Of a DNA stretch of 20,785 bases, positions 6,740 to 17,383 are shown piece by piece. Under the pieces are notes generated by a model, which worked only from the letters and a program-made list of their open reading frames with translations, had not been told where the DNA came from and searched no databases. Source of the DNA: Anaerolineaceae bacterium UBA2260 (GTDB lineage: Bacteria; Chloroflexota; Anaerolineae; Anaerolineales; Anaerolineaceae); the NCBI GenBank assembly GCA_002347485.1, contig DDXM01000034.1:1-20785 (forward strand). Direction: 5' to 3'. The position numbers and the translations under genes are program-made. Positions within the stretch are counted from its first letter, which is position 1; every line of letters begins with the position of its first letter.

Positions 6740-8449
6740 TTACGCCAGTTCGACCGATTCTCCAGCGAGAATCCGCGAGACGCGCCTGCAAAACGTGATC
6801 GTCCTTCCATGCGCGTATCCAGTGAACAGGTTCGGGTACGTGTGGGCAAAGTAGCCGCCTGATGAGTCGCCGACCACATGGAGCCCTTCAAAGGGGACAT
6901 TTTCAGAATCCACTGGTCGCATTTGAGTATCTATCCGAATGCCATCAAGGGTGGATAGAGAAAAACCGCAGGTGCGGACGCCATAATACGGCGGTGCTTT
7001 CAGCGGCAACAGACGGTAGGCATCCTTGTAGAAATCTTCATCTTCACCTTTGTCAGCGAGTTCGTTGTAGCGTTTGACCGTAGCGGCTAAAGTATCTCCA
7101 GGGATGTTGAGTTTAGCCCCCAATTCTTCCCAGGTGTCTGCTGTTTGGACGTGACCACTTTCCATCCAGGCTTTTAGGTTATCCTCTGCCCTCGTCTTAA
7201 TTACTGCCATATCCGTTCCAGTCCCGTCATTGGGGCTGCCATTCGGGAATGGATAGATTCGCGAACACCCCATTGTCTCAAACTGGAGGATCTGGTCGTA
7301 GTAATTGGAATCAAAGAGGCAAACATAACATTTACCGGGTTGTTTTGCTGCGGCGTGTAAAGGAAACTCGTAGGGACCGGATTCATTGATAAAGCGTTCA
7401 CCCAGCAAGTTAACCTTTAACCATGGTTGTGATCCCCAATGGAAGTAGATGGGCATTGTAACGGTTGCCGGCGTTTCATTTGGTAGAAGCCCCATCCGGT
7501 CAAAGATCATGGTTTTATGCACTTCGTCCATCTCAGCCCCCATCCAAAGGCAGGCTTTGATACCATCTCCAACAGGGGGTATGTCAGAGTCACCCAGTAC
7601 CATTGGTCCCATGATCATTGTGTCGTATGGCACAAGCGCTTTCAACATATCACGATTTCCCTGGTAGCCACCTGCGGCGAGGACGACGCCTTTCTTTCCT
7701 ACGAAGCGCAAGTATTTGCCTTCCTTGTCCTTGGCGATGGCAGCGGTAACCTTCTTTCCTTCGTGCTCGAATTTTACAAAAGGTGTCTCGAAGTAGTATT
7801 TACCGCCAAGCTCTTCGATATAACCCTGCATGATGCTCGCACCGCTTACTCCCTGATCAAAGTCACCACTGTGCCCAGTAGGGAATTTCGGGTATGTAGC
7901 TGGTGAAAAATCAGGTTCGTAGCCTCCCTCATAATAGAAGCGAGCTCCACGCGATTCGAGTAATTCACCGATCCAGTTAATTGCCGCACCACTTTCCTTC
8001 AACCAAATCTTGGGTAGCCGCTGGTCCAACCTCCCTGCAGAATACAACTGGTGATAATGGAGAATGGCGTCCTTTGGGAGAACAGCATTCTCCGCCAATT
8101 GCCATTTGGAATCAACAGCTCCCCAGTCATTGCGCAACGTGCTGACCACAGCCCTCTTTTCAAGCAGGATCACCTTCAAACCCTTCTCGAGGCAGGAGGC
8201 TGCGATGTATGCACCGGCAGTTCCAGCACCAATGACAATTACATCACTCTCAATAGTTTCTGCAATATCATCGATCACAGGTTCTGTACCAAGCCAGTCT
8301 TTGGCTTCGATCTCCCCCGTTGATTCATCAGGAGTAAGAGTGGTGACCACTTTTGGTGCACACCCTCCTAGTAGGCTTGCCCCCGTAACGACCGCAGACA
8401 ACTTTATGAAATCTCGGCGTGAAACGTTACTAATAGTTGCTTTTCTCAT
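6740..8449 (-). CDS. Tat-exported FAD-dependent reductase (fumarate/urocanate reductase-like flavoprotein), lipoprotein
   Basis: This 569-residue flavoprotein belongs to the FAD_binding_2 superfamily (fumarate reductase, urocanate reductase, ketosteroid dehydrogenase). The signal SRRDFIKLSAVV is a twin-arginine motif (R11-R12) followed by LLGGC with a possible lipidated Cys30, so the enzyme is probably folded with FAD and anchored outside the membrane. The FAD fold appears as DVIVIGAGTAGAYIA (GAGTAG 74-79), the substrate region as RFINESGPYEFPLHAAAK, and the last FAD contact as GLHVVGDSSGGYF. No heme or flavin-transfer domain is fused, so the electron donor is unknown. I chose the ATG at 8449 because AAGGAGGGG stands before it and the Tat motif then lies at the N-terminus; a start 28 codons earlier lacks support. 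It is controlled by a MerR-type promoter. The substrate cannot be read from sequence. Confidence 0.88.
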   Translation of the reverse strand: MRKATISNVSRRDFIKLSAVVTGASLLGGCAPKVVTTLTPDESTGEIEAKDWLGTEPVIDDIAETIESDVIVIGAGTAGAYIAASCLEKGLKVILLEKRAVVSTLRNDWGAVDSKWQLAENAVLPKDAILHYHQLYSAGRLDQRLPKIWLKESGAAINWIGELLESRGARFYYEGGYEPDFSPATYPKFPTGHSGDFDQGVSGASIMQGYIEELGGKYYFETPFVKFEHEGKKVTAAIAKDKEGKYLRFVGKKGVVLAAGGYQGNRDMLKALVPYDTMIMGPMVLGDSDIPPVGDGIKACLWMGAEMDEVHKTMIFDRMGLLPNETPATVTMPIYFHWGSQPWLKVNLLGERFINESGPYEFPLHAAAKQPGKCYVCLFDSNYYDQILQFETMGCSRIYPFPNGSPNDGTGTDMAVIKTRAEDNLKAWMESGHVQTADTWEELGAKLNIPGDTLAATVKRYNELADKGEDEDFYKDAYRLLPLKAPPYYGVRTCGFSLSTLDGIRIDTQMRPVDSENVPFEGLHVVGDSSGGYFAHTYPNLFTGYAHGRTITFCRRVSRILAGESVELA

Positions 8450-8543
8450 GGGAAACCCCTCCTTAAATTGATTGCGCTGGTCTCTAACACCTATCAGGTT
8501 GCCAGGCCGGCTTTTCATTAATGCTCCACCCATCGACAGTAAT

Positions 8544-8574
8544 ACAATACACTCTACAGTAACTGTAGAGTCAA
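8544..8574 (-). promoter_or_regulatory. MerR-type promoter and operator of the flavoprotein gene
   Basis: On the minus strand TTGACT (8569-8574) and TATTGT (8544-8549) are separated by 19 bases, the long spacing typical of promoters activated by DNA distortion by MerR proteins. A perfect palindrome fills the spacer and reaches into the -35: ACTCTACAGT (8551-8560), one base, ACTGTAGAGT (8562-8571). The adjacent gene is a MerR regulator, and a near copy of the palindrome lies at its own promoter. Confidence 0.88.
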
Positions 8575-8642
8575 GCGATGAAGACGAAAAAGACGAAAAA
8601 CCAATCGATTAAGCTAAATGAAATGTTGGAATGTTACATTTG

Positions 8643-9458
8643 TCATGACCGGTTCACTGGCACCCACAGGTGATCATAACGCAGGAGATGACCCCCGGTG
8701 ATGCGGCTGTAAAAGAAGCGGCTGAGGGCAGGGCCAGTGACTTTGAGGCCCATTTTTTTGATGAAATCACGAAAATCTCGCAGCTGCTCTGCTGGGATGG
8801 TCAGTGAATTCGTTGGCGAGATGATGGTGCGTACCGCCTCGCAAGCCGGTAAGTATTGGGTTTGTGCCTGTGGGCTGAACCCGAGCATTTCGACATACTT
8901 TTCATTGATTGCGGTTCCCCACCTGGTCTCCAGGTTCCCTTCGCCCTTCAACAAATCAGCTTGTGGAAGGAGCAGGCAGGAATTGGTAAACGGACCCCGT
9001 TCGATCCACTCATACATTTGAGTGAAGGGGATCAGGTCTTCTTCATGGTCGCCGGGTTGCCAGAGCTTTAACCAGTATAGCGCCGGCATTTGAGTGATGT
9101 GGCAGCAGGATTCCTCTTCGACCATGTGATCGATGTCTTTTATCTGCTCATTCAGGTGTTCCAGCAGGGCTTGTTTTTCTACCAGGTGGCGCCTGGTACA
9201 CTCGGCCTGTTTCAGGATGTGTGATCTCAGTTCCTGCGCGTCGGCATGGTGCAGCATATCCACGCTTTGTTCGAGCGAGAAACCGCACTCGCGGAACTTG
9301 CGGCAAATGAGCAGCCTTTGCAGGTCCTCCAGCGAGAATTCGCGATACTTCTCATTCTTTCCCCTGACAGGATTGATGACCCCGGCTTCTTCGAAGAAGC
9401 GGATCCCGCTGGTGGAAAAGCCCGTCAACCTGGAAATTTCACCGATCTTAAATTTCAT
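8643..9458 (-). CDS. MerR-family regulator with GyrI-like ligand domain
   Basis: The 271-residue protein begins with a MerR winged helix (FKIGEISRLTGFSTSGIRFFE, then GVINPVRGKNEKYREFS) over about residues 3-75. A dimerisation helix follows (about 78-115), then a GyrI/BmrR-type effector domain ending in RYDHLWVPVN, a form that binds small, often hydrophobic or cationic molecules. It should sit on the two matching palindromes at 8551-8571 and 9481-9501, activating the flavoprotein promoter and controlling itself. The start at ATG 9458 is chosen because the HTH then begins at once and the promoter -10 lies at 9481-9486; an upstream start 29 codons earlier would run through that promoter. A Cys-Cys pair (EEESCCHI) precedes the effector domain. 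Confidence 0.9.
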   Translation of the reverse strand: MKFKIGEISRLTGFSTSGIRFFEEAGVINPVRGKNEKYREFSLEDLQRLLICRKFRECGFSLEQSVDMLHHADAQELRSHILKQAECTRRHLVEKQALLEHLNEQIKDIDHMVEEESCCHITQMPALYWLKLWQPGDHEEDLIPFTQMYEWIERGPFTNSCLLLPQADLLKGEGNLETRWGTAINEKYVEMLGFSPQAQTQYLPACEAVRTIISPTNSLTIPAEQLRDFRDFIKKMGLKVTGPALSRFFYSRITGGHLLRYDHLWVPVNRS

Positions 9459-9480
9459 CTTATACCTGAAATATTTCCTT

Positions 9481-9509
9481 ACTTTACAGTAACTGTTGAG
9501 TTTCGTCAA
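9481..9509 (-). promoter_or_regulatory. Promoter and operator of the merR-type gene
   Basis: On the minus strand TTGACG (9504-9509) and TAAAGT (9481-9486) lie 17 bases apart. ACTTTACAGT (9481-9490), one base, ACTGTTGAGT (9492-9501) is a near copy of the flavoprotein operator and covers the spacer and -10. A regulator bound here would block RNA polymerase, so autorepression is likely. The start codon is only about 16 bases past the expected transcription start. Confidence 0.75.
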
Positions 9510-9547
9510 CCTGTCTGAACAGGTTTTACATTCACTTCGTTTCAATT

Positions 9548-9579
9548 AAAAAAAGACCGGTATTCGTGAGAATACCGGT
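9548..9579 (-). terminator. Terminator of the pyruvate:ferredoxin oxidoreductase gene
   Basis: ACCGGTATTC (9556-9565) and GAATACCGGT (9570-9579) form a perfect 10-bp stem with a GTGA loop. On the minus strand seven T follow after a C. It lies 18 bases past the stop codon. Confidence 0.92.
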
Positions 9580-9597
9580 TGGGTTAGATTAACCTGT

Positions 9598-13179
<3,582 letters not shown>

Positions 13180-13239
13180 TCAAATCTCCCTGGAACTGAT
13201 AATAGGCAATCAGCCTTTATTTTTTAGGACTTCGAAAAG

Positions 13240-13262
13240 ATTATAACGCAAAACTGTGTCAA
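13240..13262 (-). promoter_or_regulatory. Possible promoter of the PFOR gene, odd spacing
   Basis: Perfect TATAAT (13240-13245) and perfect TTGACA (13257-13262) occur on the minus strand but only 11 bases apart, too short for a normal sigma-70 promoter. The -10 alone would give a leader of about 55 bases. Either the -35 match is chance or an activator is needed. Confidence 0.45.
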
Positions 13263-13304
13263 TACTCCCCCACAGGTCCGCGAAGGACGAAAAGGTGACA
13301 TAAC

Positions 13305-13847
13305 TCATATCTGCCCTGGTGTGGGCAAAAAACGCTGCGCCAGCATCATCACGGCGAGGGTTTTGCTGTCGTCGATCACCTGGTCTTGGATCATGCGCAT
13401 TACCTCGTCCAACGGCAGGCTGGTCAGGTTGATGAACTCGTCCACATCCGGGGCAAGTGGGTCAGGGTAGAGGCCTTGCGCCAGATAGCAATGCATATAC
13501 TCGGAGGCGTAACCCGGGGTCATGTAAAAACCTCCCAGGCGCGTCCACGCGCGGGCTGCCATGCCAATCTCTTCGCGCAGCTCGCGTTGCGCGGTAAGCA
13601 GCGGATCCTCCGCGTCCTCGATCTTGCCGGCGGGGAGTTCGAGCATAACCTTTTTCGCACCTACGCGGTACTGGTTGACAAAGTACACTTTCCCTTCTTC
13701 GTCCAAAGGGAGAATGGTCACCGCGTCTTGTATTTCGATCAAATCATAATCGCGCGTCTGGCCGTCCGGGAAGGACAGGTTGACTTGTTTGACAGTGAAC
13801 AAAGGGGTACGATATTCATCCGATTCGTGGTTGATTTTGTAATTCAT
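13305..13847 (-). CDS. Nudix hydrolase, ADP-ribose pyrophosphatase-like
   Basis: This 180-residue protein probably hydrolyses ADP-ribose or a similar nucleoside diphosphate derivative to AMP and a phosphorylated sugar. The Nudix box (G-x5-E-x7-REUxEExGU) is complete at residues 74-96, with G74, E80 and the catalytic REL-REE-IGM core. The preceding ELPAGKIE and the later GGFYMTPGYASE are typical of the ADP-ribose subgroup. The start follows AAAGGA on the minus strand. It lies between the LysM gene, with a terminator between them, and PFOR 125 bases downstream, so it is probably its own unit or weakly linked to PFOR. Confidence 0.9.
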   Translation of the reverse strand: MNYKINHESDEYRTPLFTVKQVNLSFPDGQTRDYDLIEIQDAVTILPLDEEGKVYFVNQYRVGAKKVMLELPAGKIEDAEDPLLTAQRELREEIGMAARAWTRLGGFYMTPGYASEYMHCYLAQGLYPDPLAPDVDEFINLTSLPLDEVMRMIQDQVIDDSKTLAVMMLAQRFLPTPGQI

Positions 13848-13873
13848 TTAACGGTCCTTTAATCAATGAAATC

Positions 13874-13889
13874 ATTAACGCCAGTTAAT
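13874..13889. promoter_or_regulatory. Inverted repeat ATTAAC-N4-GTTAAT before the Nudix gene
   Basis: Perfect six-base arms lie about 27 bases before the Nudix start codon. The position suits an operator; no regulator can be named. Confidence 0.35.
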
Positions 13890-13900
13890 TATTGCATAAG

Positions 13901-13937
13901 AATAAAATAAAAGGCTTTCCAAATGCGGAAAGCCTTT
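13901..13937 (-). terminator. Terminator of the LysM lipoprotein gene
   Basis: AAAGGCTTTCC (13910-13920) and GGAAAGCCTTT (13927-13937) form a perfect 11-bp stem with a six-base loop. On the minus strand a T-rich tail follows. It is 17 bases past the stop codon. Confidence 0.92.
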
Positions 13938-13954
13938 AAGTCAACTTGAGGTTG

Positions 13955-14593
13955 TTACGGGATGTGTAGGACCTGTCCGGCTGTCAAAGCCGAACCCTGT
14001 TCTAGACCGTTGACCGCGTAAATGTTGTAGGGGTTGACATCACCAAAGGAACAGGCGATCTTGCCGATCGTGTCGCCATCCTGGACGGTGTAATCGGTGG
14101 GATGAGCCTTGAGTGAGCGCTCCCCTATATACGCGCTATCCTTCGGAAGAGTGAGCACAAAGCCGGGCAGTACGTAAGAATCCATGTCGAGCCCGTTGAT
14201 CGCCAGCAGATCCCCTGGGTTCACATCGAAACGACGCGCGATGCAGAACGGAAATTCATCCACTTGAATGGTGTACGTGGCAGGTACCCCAGGCGTGGCT
14301 GTGGGAAAAGTGGCAGGTGGCGCGGATGTTGGAGCCTGGGTGAGCTCAACCCCGCCAGTGGCTGGAGCTTGGGTTGATTCAACAATGGGCGCGCTAGCCT
14401 GTTGGGATTGCGCGGTCTGGGTGCCGGCGAGTATGTCGACCATGATCTGGGATTGGGTGGAGACAGGGAAGGGAATACCGCCCTCGGGCGTAGCCGTGGC
14501 GCGCGGCGCACGGGTGGCGGAGCGAGTGCATCCCGTCATGACGAGCAGTGTGACGGTGAGAAGGATCACAAGTATGAGGAATCGATTTTTCAT
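13955..14593 (-). CDS. LysM-domain lipoprotein
   Basis: This 212-residue secreted lipoprotein starts MKNRFLILVILLTVTLLVM and has a lipobox VMTGC. A low-complexity Thr/Pro/Ala/Gln linker (about residues 23-108) probably reaches away from the membrane. Two LysM repeats follow, YTIQVDEFPFCIARRF to LTLP and YTVQDGDTIGKIACSF to the C-terminus; LysM modules bind GlcNAc-containing glycans such as peptidoglycan. Each repeat has one Cys at a similar place (FCIARRF, IACSF). The start has AAGGAG eight bases upstream. It is transcribed divergently from the DNPH1-like gene. A structural or wall-binding role is likely; there is no enzyme domain. Confidence 0.9.
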   Translation of the reverse strand: MKNRFLILVILLTVTLLVMTGCTRSATRAPRATATPEGGIPFPVSTQSQIMVDILAGTQTAQSQQASAPIVESTQAPATGGVELTQAPTSAPPATFPTATPGVPATYTIQVDEFPFCIARRFDVNPGDLLAINGLDMDSYVLPGFVLTLPKDSAYIGERSLKAHPTDYTVQDGDTIGKIACSFGDVNPYNIYAVNGLEQGSALTAGQVLHIP

Positions 14594-14632
14594 GTTATAA
14601 CTCCTTATTCAGGCTGCCCGGGCAGGCGTGGA

Positions 14633-14662
14633 ATGATACGCGCTCAGACAAGCCATGTGCAA
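14633..14662 (-). promoter_or_regulatory. Candidate promoter of the LysM lipoprotein gene
   Basis: On the minus strand TTGCAC (14657-14662), 18 bases, TATCAT (14633-14638). Two inverted repeats are nearby: the GC-rich palindrome CTGCCCGGGCAG (14614-14625) near the expected transcription start, and TGCAA-N6-TTGCA (14658-14673) over the -35. Confidence 0.55.
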
Positions 14663-14706
14663 GAAATGTTGCAATCTATGTGCCATTTTGACAACGGAGA
14701 ATGCCC

Positions 14707-15144
14707 ATGAACATCTATTTTTCCTGTTCCATCACTGGCGGGCGTACAGAAGAAGCCACCTACCAGGCGATCGTCAAGCAACTGGAAGACGACGGGCACT
14801 ATGTACCCACCGCGCATTTATCTTGGCCTGATGTGATGCTGCTTGAGGATGTAGTGGACCCGGTGGAGATCTTCACGCGCGACATGGCTTGGGTCAGGGA
14901 TTGCGATGCGGTGGTGGCGGAGGTCTCTTCTCCTTCGCACGGGGTCGGGTATGAGATCGCCTATGCGCTTTCTTTAGGAAAGCCCGTTTTATGCTGCCAT
15001 AAGACCGGTAAACGGGTTTCCAAGATCATTACCGGCAACACCAGTCCTGGATTTACTGTCACCAAATATGAGACTGACGCGGAAGCGGTGAGCGCTGTGC
15101 GCGATTTCACCAGGGTTTTATCGGAGAATCACCACAACCAATGA
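14707..15144 (+). CDS. DNPH1/Rcl-like 2'-deoxynucleoside 5'-phosphate N-hydrolase
   Basis: This 145-residue protein belongs to the nucleoside 2-deoxyribosyltransferase superfamily and most resembles DNPH1 (Rcl), which cleaves the base from deoxynucleoside monophosphates and helps clear abnormal nucleotides. Visible hallmarks are IYFSCSITGGR at the N-terminus, RDCDAVVAEVSSPSHGVGYE in the middle, with E83 matching the catalytic Glu of the GVGYE motif, and GKPVLCCH after it. I prefer the ATG at 14707 to the one at 14701 because the Shine-Dalgarno GGAGA (14696-14700) is then six bases away instead of touching the start. No terminator is seen before the J-domain gene 82 bases downstream, which has its own promoter. 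Plain deoxyribosyltransferase activity is the alternative. Confidence 0.88.
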   Translation: MNIYFSCSITGGRTEEATYQAIVKQLEDDGHYVPTAHLSWPDVMLLEDVVDPVEIFTRDMAWVRDCDAVVAEVSSPSHGVGYEIAYALSLGKPVLCCHKTGKRVSKIITGNTSPGFTVTKYETDAEAVSAVRDFTRVLSENHHNQ

Positions 15145-15190
15145 TCTGTGGGTGAATATTAGCAATCTATTAGAGTAGTCTCCCCAACTA

Positions 15191-15220
15191 TTGACTTTTC
15201 GCTTAACGAAAGCATACAAT
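15191..15220 (+). promoter_or_regulatory. Promoter of the J-domain gene, apparently giving a leaderless mRNA
   Basis: TTGACT (15191-15196), 18 bases, TACAAT (15215-15220). The ATG at 15227 begins seven bases after the -10, exactly where transcription should start, and no Shine-Dalgarno sequence precedes it. A short inverted repeat TTTCG-N5-CGAAA lies in the spacer. It does not match the CIRCE element. Confidence 0.72.
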
Positions 15221-15226
15221 TAAAGC

Positions 15227-16156
15227 ATGGAGTACAAAGATTATTACAAGATCCTGGGGGTTGACCGCAAGGCCTCTCAGGATGAAATTAAGAAAACCTT
15301 TCGCAAGCTAGCGATGAAGTACCACCCGGATCAGAATAAGGATAACAAACAGGCTGAAGAAAAATTCAAGGAAATTAATGAAGCCTATGAGGTCCTGAGC
15401 GATCCCAAAAAGCGTGAACGGTACGACCAGTTGGGTTCTTCATACGCGCAGTGGCAGCAACGCGGCGGCAACCCCGGAAACTTCAATTGGAACGAGTGGG
15501 TGAACAGCCAGGGCGCACAGGGGAACCAGGGAGATTTTGAGGATATTTTCGGGGGTTTCTCGGATTTCTTCAGCGCTATTTTTGGAGGCATGCCCGTGAG
15601 CGGCAGAACCCAGTACCGCCAGGCAACCCGCCCTGGCGCCAGGCAGGCAGTACGCCAGCCCGCCACGCTTGAACAAAAAGTCCAGATCACCCTCGAGGAA
15701 GCTTATCACGGCACGCAGCGTATCCTGCAGATCAATGACCGGCGCATCGAGGTCAAGATCCCGGCTGGTGCTAAAACCGGTACCAAGGTGCGGGTGGCTG
15801 GCGCGGGTCCGGCGGGTGGGTATGGTCAGACTTCAGATATCTACCTGGTCATCGAGGTTCTGCCCAACGACAGGTACAGCGTAAATGGGTCTGACCTGAC
15901 CACAGAGGTGAAGATTGATCTATTCACCGCGGTGCTGGGGGGAACCGTGACCGTCAACACGCTCAGCGGGAACGTATCGTTGACCATCCCGCCCGGTACA
16001 CAACCCGGGCAGAAGTTCCGCCTGGCAGGCCGCGGCATGCCAGTCTTGAAATCCCCCAACACCTTCGGTGATCTATTTGTGCAGGCGAAGGTGGAAATTC
16101 CCAGGAAATTATCCGAAGATCAAAAGCGTTTGTTCGAGGAATTGAGAAAATCGTGA
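15227..16156 (+). CDS. J-domain co-chaperone, CbpA-type (DnaJ without zinc finger)
   Basis: This 309-residue protein stimulates the ATPase of DnaK-type Hsp70 and delivers clients. It starts with a J domain (KDYYKILGVDRKAS, HPD at residues 33-35), then a G/F-type linker (GNPGNFNWNEW to FFSAIFGG), then two beta-rich client-binding domains (TLEQKVQITLEEAYHGTQ; TVNTLSGNVSLTIPPGTQPG). The CxxCxGxG zinc repeats are absent, which places it with CbpA/type B proteins. Neither dnaK nor grpE is nearby. It heads a likely operon with the HtrA protease 19 bases downstream. The start is the only sensible ATG and seems leaderless. Confidence 0.93.
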   Translation: MEYKDYYKILGVDRKASQDEIKKTFRKLAMKYHPDQNKDNKQAEEKFKEINEAYEVLSDPKKRERYDQLGSSYAQWQQRGGNPGNFNWNEWVNSQGAQGNQGDFEDIFGGFSDFFSAIFGGMPVSGRTQYRQATRPGARQAVRQPATLEQKVQITLEEAYHGTQRILQINDRRIEVKIPAGAKTGTKVRVAGAGPAGGYGQTSDIYLVIEVLPNDRYSVNGSDLTTEVKIDLFTAVLGGTVTVNTLSGNVSLTIPPGTQPGQKFRLAGRGMPVLKSPNTFGDLFVQAKVEIPRKLSEDQKRLFEELRKS

Positions 16157-16175
16157 AATTTAAGAGGTATCTGAA

Positions 16176-17342
16176 ATGAAAAAATCCATCATCGTGATTG
16201 TCTCAGTGTTAATCCTGGTCGTATTGGTTTCCTGCCAATTTTTACCGGACATTAACTTCAAGCCAACCACCGCGCCAACCCAGGATTCCCTTCCGAATCC
16301 ACAGGCTACGTCCGCTCCGCAAATTGTAGTGAACGCTGAGGATATTGCCACCACTGACCTTATTTTGACCTCCCTATATGAACAGGTTAACCCGGGCGTT
16401 GTGACGATCATCTCTTACACCAGCCTGGGCGAGGGCAGCGGCTCCGGTTTTGTGTATGATTATGACGGGCACATCATCACCAATTACCACGTAGTACAAG
16501 GGGCCGAGACGATCGAGGTGGCATTCTCCAGCGGTCTAAAGGTCTACGCGACCCTGGTCGCGACGGACATTGATTCCGACATCGCTGTGATTAAAGTGAA
16601 TGTTGCACGTGATGAACTGGTACCCTTGAAGCTGGGTGATTCAGACGCCTTGCAGGTTGGGCAGATGGTGGTGGCGATCGGCAACCCCTACCGTCTGACC
16701 AGCACGATGACCCTGGGCGTGGTCAGCGCCAAGGGCCGCGTCCTGGATTCGCTGCGCACCACCGAGGATTTGACCTCGTACACCGCGGGTGATCTCATTC
16801 AAACCGACGCGGCGATCAACCCCGGCAACTCTGGCGGACCGCTGCTCAACCTTGCCGGGGAGGTCATCGGCATTAACCGCGCCATCTATACCTCGGGCAC
16901 CACGATCGAGGGAGAAGCGGTGAACAGCGGCATCGGATACGCCATTTCGATCAATATCGTCAAGCGCGTGGTACCTTTCCTTATCAGCGAAGGCAAATAT
17001 GATTATCCCCTCATTGGGATTTCCAGCTCCTCCACCGACCTCACGCTCAGCCAATGGCAGCAGATCAGCGATACAGTCACCTCCGGCGTTTACGTGATGA
17101 CCGTCACCACTGGTGGACCCGCTGACCAGGCGGGTCTGGTGGGTGGAAGCCAACCCACCAATATTCAGGGATTTTACAGCGGCGGGGATATCATAATTGC
17201 CGTGGATGGAAGACCCGTGAAGGTGTACGGTGACCTGATCAGCTATATTTTCAAGAATAAATCACCGGGTGATGTCATCACCCTGACCATTTTGCGCAAC
17301 GACAAAGAACAGGAGGTGGATCTGACGCTTGGTTCGCGATAG
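16176..17342 (+). CDS. HtrA/DegP-type serine protease, lipoprotein
   Basis: This 388-residue trypsin-fold protease degrades misfolded proteins outside the membrane. The signal MKKSIIVIVSVLILVV ends in lipobox LVSC (Cys20), so it is probably lipid-anchored, unlike DegS/HtrA types held by a transmembrane helix. The catalytic triad is complete: H105 in TNYHVVQGA, D135 in DIDSDIAVIK and S219 in NPGNSGGPL. One PDZ domain follows (about 290-385), with a loop GGSQPTNIQGFYSGGD. An acidic/Pro linker separates signal and protease. Its position 19 bases after a J-domain gene and before an eRF1-like gene points to a protein-quality operon. The ribosome-binding site is weak (AGAGG); translation may depend on the upstream gene. 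Confidence 0.93.
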   Translation: MKKSIIVIVSVLILVVLVSCQFLPDINFKPTTAPTQDSLPNPQATSAPQIVVNAEDIATTDLILTSLYEQVNPGVVTIISYTSLGEGSGSGFVYDYDGHIITNYHVVQGAETIEVAFSSGLKVYATLVATDIDSDIAVIKVNVARDELVPLKLGDSDALQVGQMVVAIGNPYRLTSTMTLGVVSAKGRVLDSLRTTEDLTSYTAGDLIQTDAAINPGNSGGPLLNLAGEVIGINRAIYTSGTTIEGEAVNSGIGYAISINIVKRVVPFLISEGKYDYPLIGISSSSTDLTLSQWQQISDTVTSGVYVMTVTTGGPADQAGLVGGSQPTNIQGFYSGGDIIIAVDGRPVKVYGDLISYIFKNKSPGDVITLTILRNDKEQEVDLTLGSR

Positions 17343-17383
17343 CAGTTGCTGCTAAACCAATTACAACTTTAGAGGAGGTTTCA

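Noticed and set aside
8582..8601. Short direct repeat GACGAAAA x2 between regulator and flavoprotein
   Set aside because: Only two copies of a simple A-rich unit; likely chance.
15191..15220. CIRCE heat-shock element before the J-domain gene
   Set aside because: The inverted repeat TTTCG-N5-CGAAA does not match TTAGCACTC-N9-GAGTGCTAA.
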